Positions 59,999 to 64,000 of a stretch of DNA of 64,000 nt are shown here, piece after piece. The notes below the pieces were generated by a model that saw only the letters and a list, made by a program, of their open reading frames with translations, had not been told where the DNA came from and did no database searches. Source of the DNA: Aureimonas endophytica (lineage in GTDB: Bacteria > Pseudomonadota > Alphaproteobacteria > Rhizobiales > Rhizobiaceae); NCBI RefSeq assembly GCF_014642635.1, contig NZ_BMIQ01000001.1, forward strand, positions 496,001 through 560,000, given 5' to 3'. How positions within the stretch are numbered: position 1 is the stretch's first letter; every line of letters starts with the position of its first letter. The position numbers and the translations under genes are program-made.

Positions 59999-60835
59999 AT
60001 GACACTCGCAACAACGCCACGGGAAACGAGCGGAGGGCTGGTCTATCGCCAACGTCTCGCGACGCGCGTGACGCATTGGCTTTGGGCGATCAGCCTGTTC
60101 TTCCTCCTGCTCTCCGGCCTCCAGATCTTCATGGCAAGGCCGGATCTCTATATCGGCCAGCAATCCGGCTTCCAGTTCGACAATGCCGTCCTGTCGATCG
60201 ACGCGGTACAGAATGCCGACGGCTCGCTGAGCGGGGTCACCGATCTCTTCGGCCATCGCTTCGACACGACCGGCTGGCTGGGCGTCGTCGAAACCGCCTC
60301 CGGCCCGACGCCGCGCGCCTTTCCCACCTGGGCGACGATCCCGTCCTATCGCGATCTCGGCTCGGGCCGGGTCGTCCATTTCTTCTTCGCCTGGCTGCTG
60401 GTCGGCACCCTTGCCCTCTGGCTGGTCGCCAGTCTCGCAAACGGCCATCTGCGGCGCGATCTCCTGCCCGGCCGCGCGGACTTTCGCGATCTGCCCCGCG
60501 ACATCCGGCGCCATCTCCGGCTGCGCTTCGAGCATCGGCGTGAATACAACACGCTGCAGAAGCTCTCCTATGTCGCCGTGCTCCTCGTCGCCCTGCCGCT
60601 GATGATCGCGACGGGCCTTTCGATGTCGCCCGGCTTCAACGCCTTCGCGCCTTGGCTGCTGGATGTCTTCGGCGGCCGCCAGACCGCCCGCACGATCCAC
60701 TTCCTCGCGATGCTCTTCCTCGTCGCCTTCTTCGTCGTCCATGTCCTGATGGTCGTCCTCGCCGGTCCTTTCAACGAATTGCGGTCCATCGTCACCGGCT
60801 GGTACCGCACGCGCCCGGAGGCGAGCGATGCGTAA
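59999..60835 (+). CDS. Cytochrome b561/b-type membrane subunit (partner of the molybdoenzyme)
   Basis: The 278-residue membrane protein has about five helices with histidines placed for heme b: H26 in TRVTHWLWAIS, VVHFFFAWLLVG, and the helix IHFLAMLFLVAFFVVHVLM with two histidines 14 residues apart. This matches the cytochrome b/b6 domain family (Ni-hydrogenase/formate dehydrogenase-like) that passes quinol electrons to or from a periplasmic enzyme. AAGG lies ten bases before the ATG; upstream in-frame starts exist. Its stop overlaps the start of the molybdoenzyme gene by eight bases. Confidence 0.82.
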   Translation: MTLATTPRETSGGLVYRQRLATRVTHWLWAISLFFLLLSGLQIFMARPDLYIGQQSGFQFDNAVLSIDAVQNADGSLSGVTDLFGHRFDTTGWLGVVETASGPTPRAFPTWATIPSYRDLGSGRVVHFFFAWLLVGTLALWLVASLANGHLRRDLLPGRADFRDLPRDIRRHLRLRFEHRREYNTLQKLSYVAVLLVALPLMIATGLSMSPGFNAFAPWLLDVFGGRQTARTIHFLAMLFLVAFFVVHVLMVVLAGPFNELRSIVTGWYRTRPEASDA

Positions 60836-61613
60836 GTTCGATCTGTCGCGCCGCCGCTTTCTCACGGCCTCGGCCGTCGGCGCCGCCTCGTTGCCGCTCG
60901 CCGGCTGCTTCGACGCGGCCGGGACGATCGGCGGGCCGGTGCGCGACACGCTGGAGCGCGCCAACTCGCTCACCTACCGCATCCAGCGCCTGCTGCTCGG
61001 CAGCGATCATCTGGCCGCCGAATATGCCGAAAGCGAAATCCGCCAGCCGCAGCGGCCGAACGGTACCGTCAGTCCGCAGGACGACGACTATCTCGCTCTC
61101 GCCGACAGCCAGTTCGGCGCCTATCGGCTGGAGGTCTCCGGGCTGGTCGAGCGCCCGCTCAGCCTGTCGCTGGACGAGATCCGCAACATGCCGGCCCGCA
61201 CGCAGATCACGCGGCACGACTGCGTCGAGGGCTGGAGCTGCATCGCGAAATGGACTGGCACGCCGCTCGGGCCCCTCCTCGATCAGGCGGGCGTCAAACC
61301 GACGGCGCGCTACGTCATGTTCGAATGTTACGACACGATGGAGCAGGGCTTCGCCGGGCCGGTGAAATATTACGAATCGATCGATCTGATCGATGCGCGG
61401 CATCCGCAGACGATCCTCGCCTATGGGCTGAACGGCGCGGCTCTGCCGGTGGCGAACGGCGCGCCGCTGCGCGTGCGGGTCGAACGGCAGCTCGGATACA
61501 AGATGGCGAAGTATGTCCGCGCCATCCGCCTGACCGACACGCTCGCCGGTGTCGGCGGCGGGCGCGGCGGTTATTGGGAAGACTACGGCTACGACTGGTT
61601 CGGCGGAATCTGA
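60828..61613 (+). CDS. Tat-exported molybdopterin oxidoreductase lipoprotein (sulfite-oxidase/MsrP-like fold)
   Basis: The 261-residue protein starts with a twin-arginine signal (SRRRFLTASAVGAASLPLAGC) that also contains a lipobox, LAGC with C27, so it is probably exported folded with cofactor and then lipid-anchored. The mature part fits the oxidoreductase molybdopterin-binding domain: LVERPLSLSLDEIRNMP, HDCVEGWSCIAKWTG with the Moco-ligand C132, and PVKYYESIDLIDARHPQTIL. Known relatives are YedY/MsrP and sulfite oxidase, but the short length and missing dimerisation domain leave the substrate open. It is coupled to the upstream cytochrome b gene and abuts the convergent ATP12 gene. Confidence 0.87.
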   Translation: MRKFDLSRRRFLTASAVGAASLPLAGCFDAAGTIGGPVRDTLERANSLTYRIQRLLLGSDHLAAEYAESEIRQPQRPNGTVSPQDDDYLALADSQFGAYRLEVSGLVERPLSLSLDEIRNMPARTQITRHDCVEGWSCIAKWTGTPLGPLLDQAGVKPTARYVMFECYDTMEQGFAGPVKYYESIDLIDARHPQTILAYGLNGAALPVANGAPLRVRVERQLGYKMAKYVRAIRLTDTLAGVGGGRGGYWEDYGYDWFGGI

Positions 61614-62342
61614 TCAGGCCGCGCCGACCAGAATCGCGGCCGCCCGCATATCGGCGAAGCGCCGGGCGCGGCGCGCCTCGGCCTCTTCGTCGGCGCCCCA
61701 TTGCTCGATGTTCCAGTCCTCGTCGACATGGGCGGCGGCCCAGGCGCGGTCGAGCGTCAGGCGCCCTTCGGCCACGGCGAGAGCGATCAGCGTGGAGCCG
61801 GTGATCGTCGTCATCTGATGCAGCGCGGCGATGCGGAACGGGTCGCTCTCGCCGGAAAGGCGCCCCCGGACGGCCGCGAGGCTCGCTTCCGGCTGGGCGA
61901 CATGCATAACGCCCTCGCCGAGCAGGAATCGGGCCGCCAGCAGCCGTTCGGCCTCGGCGACGAGCGGGTCCCAAAGATCCTTCTGGCGCGCCACCAGCCG
62001 TTCCGGCCCATCGGCGCGATAGAAGAGAAGATCGGTCTCGGCATAGCGCGCCACCTCGTCGCGCACCGGGATCGGATCGTCGGCGACGCCGTCGATCACC
62101 GTGTTGACGAGACGCGTCAGAGGCATGGTGCCGGGATCGATCCGCTCGCCCTGCGCCCGCCATTCCGCCGCGATCGCCTCCGCCACCGCCAGCGACGGGA
62201 CGGAAAGCGGGCGGCGGGATGGCGTCTTCAGCCCCTTTCCGTCGAGCAGCACGGCAAGACCGCCGTCGCGCGGCTCGACGGTCACATCCGTATAGAAGCG
62301 CTTCGGCAGGTCCGGCTGGGCCATTCGCTGGAGATCGGACAT
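61614..62342 (-). CDS. ATP12-family F1-ATPase assembly chaperone
   Basis: The 242-residue protein is the bacterial homologue of mitochondrial Atp12, which binds the F1 alpha subunit during ATP synthase assembly; such genes are common in alphaproteobacteria. It contains KRFYTDVTVEPRDGGLAVLL, GKGLKTPSRRPLSVPS, ALHQMTTITGSTLIALAV and HVDEDWNIEQWGADEE. Its stop begins directly after the molybdoenzyme stop (TGATCA). It starts three bases downstream of the RluA-family gene and is likely co-transcribed with it. Confidence 0.92.
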   Translation of the reverse strand: MSDLQRMAQPDLPKRFYTDVTVEPRDGGLAVLLDGKGLKTPSRRPLSVPSLAVAEAIAAEWRAQGERIDPGTMPLTRLVNTVIDGVADDPIPVRDEVARYAETDLLFYRADGPERLVARQKDLWDPLVAEAERLLAARFLLGEGVMHVAQPEASLAAVRGRLSGESDPFRIAALHQMTTITGSTLIALAVAEGRLTLDRAWAAAHVDEDWNIEQWGADEEAEARRARRFADMRAAAILVGAA

Positions 62343-62345
62343 GGG

Positions 62346-63335
62346 TCAGGCCTCGCTGGCGCTTTCGTCGAAACCGAAGAGGTTGAAGGTCTGCACCATA
62401 TGGGGCGGCAACGGCGCGATCTGATCGATCAGTCCGCGCCCGTCGGGATGGGGAATGCGGATGCGCCGCGCGTGGAGATGCAGGCGCTTCTGCACGCCGC
62501 CCGGGAACTCCCAGTTCGGATCGTCCTCGAAATACTTCGGATCGCCGATGATCGGATGACCGAGATGGGCGGCATGGACGCGCAGCTGATGCGTGCGCCC
62601 CGTATAGGGCTCCATCTCCAGCCAGGTGAAGCGCTGGGCGAGCGCTTCCACCACGCGATAATGCGACAGCGCATGGTCGGCGCCGGGATCGCCATGCCGG
62701 GCGATGCGCATGCGGTCGCCGTCCGGCGTCGATTCCTTCACGAGATAGGTGGAGATGCGCCCCTCCCGCTCGCGCGGCACGCCCTTCACCACCGCCCAAT
62801 AGACCTTCTGCGTGTCGCGCTCGCGAAAGCTCTTGGTCAGCGCCACGGCGGCGCCGCGCGTGCGCGCCACGACGAGAATGCCCGACGTATCGCGATCGAT
62901 GCGATGGACGAGACGCGGCTTCTCGCCCTTCTTGTTGCGCCAGGCTTCCAGCATGGCATCGACATGGCGCGAGACGCCGGAGCCGCCCTGCACGGCAAGG
63001 CCCGCCGGCTTGTTGAAGACGAGCACCTTCTCGTCCTCGTAGAGCAGCATCTGCGAGAGCACGTCGCCATCATGCCGATCGCGGATCGTGTTCATGGTCA
63101 GGGGGCCGGTCTTGCCGCGCGCGGCGTCGGCCTCGATCGGCGGCACGCGGATGATCTGGCCGGGCGCGACGCGCATGTCGGCCTTGGCCCGCCCGCCATC
63201 GACGCGGATCTGGCCGGAGCGCAGCAGCTTCTGCAGATGGCCGAAGCCGAGGCCGGGATAATGCAGCTTGAACCAGCGGTCGAGCCGCAGCCCCGCCTCG
63301 TCCGCCTCGACCTTCACTTGTGCGACGACCGCCAT
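62346..63335 (-). CDS. RluA-family rRNA pseudouridine synthase (RluC-like)
   Basis: The 329-residue enzyme has an N-terminal S4 domain (about 12-70, LRLDRWFKLHYPGLGFGHLQ) and the catalytic domain with the aspartate in VHRIDRDTSGILV, EPYTGRTHQLRVHAAHLGHPIIGD and LHLHARRIRIPHP. Such proteins modify uridines in 23S rRNA (RluC, RluD) or tRNA and rRNA (RluA); the S4 domain fits the RluC/RluD group. Exact target is not readable. Neighbours are crcB (35 bases upstream) and atp12. Confidence 0.93.
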   Translation of the reverse strand: MAVVAQVKVEADEAGLRLDRWFKLHYPGLGFGHLQKLLRSGQIRVDGGRAKADMRVAPGQIIRVPPIEADAARGKTGPLTMNTIRDRHDGDVLSQMLLYEDEKVLVFNKPAGLAVQGGSGVSRHVDAMLEAWRNKKGEKPRLVHRIDRDTSGILVVARTRGAAVALTKSFRERDTQKVYWAVVKGVPREREGRISTYLVKESTPDGDRMRIARHGDPGADHALSHYRVVEALAQRFTWLEMEPYTGRTHQLRVHAAHLGHPIIGDPKYFEDDPNWEFPGGVQKRLHLHARRIRIPHPDGRGLIDQIAPLPPHMVQTFNLFGFDESASEA

Positions 63336-63370
63336 CCGCTATCCCTATCCTGTCGGCGGCAGCGATAGCA

Positions 63371-63751
63371 TCATGCGAAGTGGCGCGCGAGCGCCAGCCC
63401 GGCGAAGAGCGCGCCGAAGCCGAGGATGAGGGTGCCCGCCACATAGGCGAAGGCCGTCGCGGCCTCGCCCCGCTCCCAGAGCACGGCCGTGTCGAGCGCG
63501 AAGGACGAGAAGGTGGTGAAGCCGCCGATGATGCCGGTGGCGACGAAGACGCGAAGCTCGGCCGAACCGCCGAGGCGCCGGGCCAAAAGCTCGATGAAGA
63601 CCCCCATCGCGAAGGCGCCGACGAGATTGACCGTGAAGGTGCCGAGCGGCAGGCCCGGGCCGAAGAGGCGCGCCGCGCCGAGATTGACGAGCTGGCGGCC
63701 CACCGATCCGATGGCGCCGCCAAGCGCGACGAGGACGATCTGGTTCAGCAT
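63371..63751 (-). CDS. crcB: Fluoride channel CrcB/Fluc
   Basis: A 126-residue dimeric channel protein that exports fluoride. Four membrane helices carry the family motifs LGGAIGSVGRQLVN, GTFTVNLVGAFAMGVF and GGFTTFSSFALDTAVLWE. The start at 63751 (MLNQIVLVALGG) matches other CrcB proteins; an ATG at 63775 overlaps the rarA stop (ATGA) and is possible, adding eight residues. No fluoride riboswitch is visible because transcription probably comes from rarA. Confidence 0.92.
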   Translation of the reverse strand: MLNQIVLVALGGAIGSVGRQLVNLGAARLFGPGLPLGTFTVNLVGAFAMGVFIELLARRLGGSAELRVFVATGIIGGFTTFSSFALDTAVLWERGEAATAFAYVAGTLILGFGALFAGLALARHFA

Positions 63752-63771
63752 CGCGGGCCTCGCGCCTTCCC

Positions 63772-64000
63772 TCATTCGCCCCGTTCGCGGCGCAGCCGCG
63801 CCCAGTGATCCAGGCGCTTGGCGAGCGTCGCCTCGAAGCCGCGCGGCGTCGGGTCGTAGAACTGCTGGCGGCCGAGCTCCGAGGGGAAATAGTCCTGGCC
63901 GGAAAAGGCATCGGGCTCGTCATGGTCGTAGCGATAGCCGGAACCGTAGCCCTCGCCCTTCATCAGCTTGGTCGGGGCGTTGAGGATATGCTTCGGCGGC
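63772..64000 (-). CDS. rarA: Replication-associated recombination protein RarA (MgsA), C-terminal end only
   Basis: The visible 76 codons are the end of an AAA+ protein whose start is outside the window. The text PPKHILNAPTKLMKGEGYGS, the YRYDHDEPDAFSGQDYFP block and TPRGFEATLAKRLDHWARLR match the conserved C-terminus of RarA, a DnaX-like ATPase that acts at stalled replication forks. Overlap of its stop with an in-frame crcB start suggests translational coupling. Confidence 0.9.
   Translation of the reverse strand, partial: PPKHILNAPTKLMKGEGYGSGYRYDHDEPDAFSGQDYFPSELGRQQFYDPTPRGFEATLAKRLDHWARLRRERGE

Noticed and set aside
63340-64000. Fluoride riboswitch upstream of crcB
   Set aside because: The rarA gene runs directly into crcB with a 4-base overlap, leaving no leader space for the aptamer.

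Overview
The window is a dense, GC-rich chromosomal segment of an alphaproteobacterium, very probably of the order Hyphomicrobiales (Rhizobiales). The reasons are the gene order (pdhA-pdhB-pdhC-lpdA-lipA, trpDC-moaC-moeA-lexA, rpsB-tsf-pyrH-frr-uppS-cdsA-rseP-bamA-lpxD-fabZ-lpxA-lpxI-lpxB, clpS-clpA-phasin), a pyruvate dehydrogenase E1 beta with its own lipoyl domain, a fused IspDF, a GAAC-N7-GAAC LexA operator and an EipB-type envelope protein. From memory this backbone matches Sinorhizobium, Agrobacterium and Brucella. I see no insertion sequence, prophage, CRISPR array, rRNA operon or plasmid function.

Layout. 1-3.2 kb: isoprenoid (ispDF, cut by the window start), pncC, a COQ10/RatA-type lipid-binding protein, lipoate synthase and a small membrane protein. 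3.3-10.6 kb: the pyruvate dehydrogenase genes on the minus strand, interrupted by an SGNH hydrolase and, less expectedly, a Uma2-family nuclease-like gene, preceded by ftsB. 10.7-16.5 kb: a formate/nitrite-type channel, enolase, a glyoxalase-like protein, pyrG, secG. 16.6-22.9 kb: a plus-strand run ppiD-like, trpD, trpC, moaC, moeA, with four successive 4-base stop/start overlaps, then lexA. 22.9-28.2 kb: comEC, gltX, gltA. 28.2-41.6 kb: a long minus-strand envelope and translation cluster (rpsB, tsf, pyrH, frr, uppS, cdsA, rseP, bamA, lpxD, fabZ, lpxA, lpxI, lpxB). 41.8-46.1 kb: eipB, then RidA, a phosphodiesterase, a FemAB-like protein, HIT and an AAC(6')-like acetyltransferase. 46.1-51.8 kb: clpA, clpS, a phasin, a D,D-carboxypeptidase with a SPOR domain. 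51.8-58.2 kb: small conserved proteins, an aldo/keto reductase, a DUF1624 membrane protein, MerR, mgtE, tRNA-Leu. 58.3-64 kb: lipB, acylphosphatase, a DUF188 protein, a cytochrome b / Tat-exported molybdoenzyme pair, ATP12, an RluA-type pseudouridine synthase, crcB, and the end of rarA.

Functional links: LipA and LipB supply the lipoyl groups needed by the two lipoylated PDH subunits encoded here, and acetyl-CoA then meets citrate synthase. The lipid A genes (lpxD, lpxA, lpxI, lpxB) travel with bamA and rseP, so outer-membrane lipid and protein assembly are encoded together. Readable regulation includes three evenly spaced LexA half-sites on the lexA promoter, a full CtrA-type box just upstream of ftsB, a near-consensus phasin promoter with a TGC-N3-GCA element in its spacer, several stem-loops at gene ends and a potentially structured gltA leader.

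Most of the window is conserved housekeeping sequence and I do not see a clearly new multi-gene system. The most unusual loci are the Uma2 gene inside the pdh cluster, the Tat-lipoprotein molybdoenzyme with its cytochrome b, the AAC(6')-like gene and the cysteine-rich tail of the DUF1624 protein.
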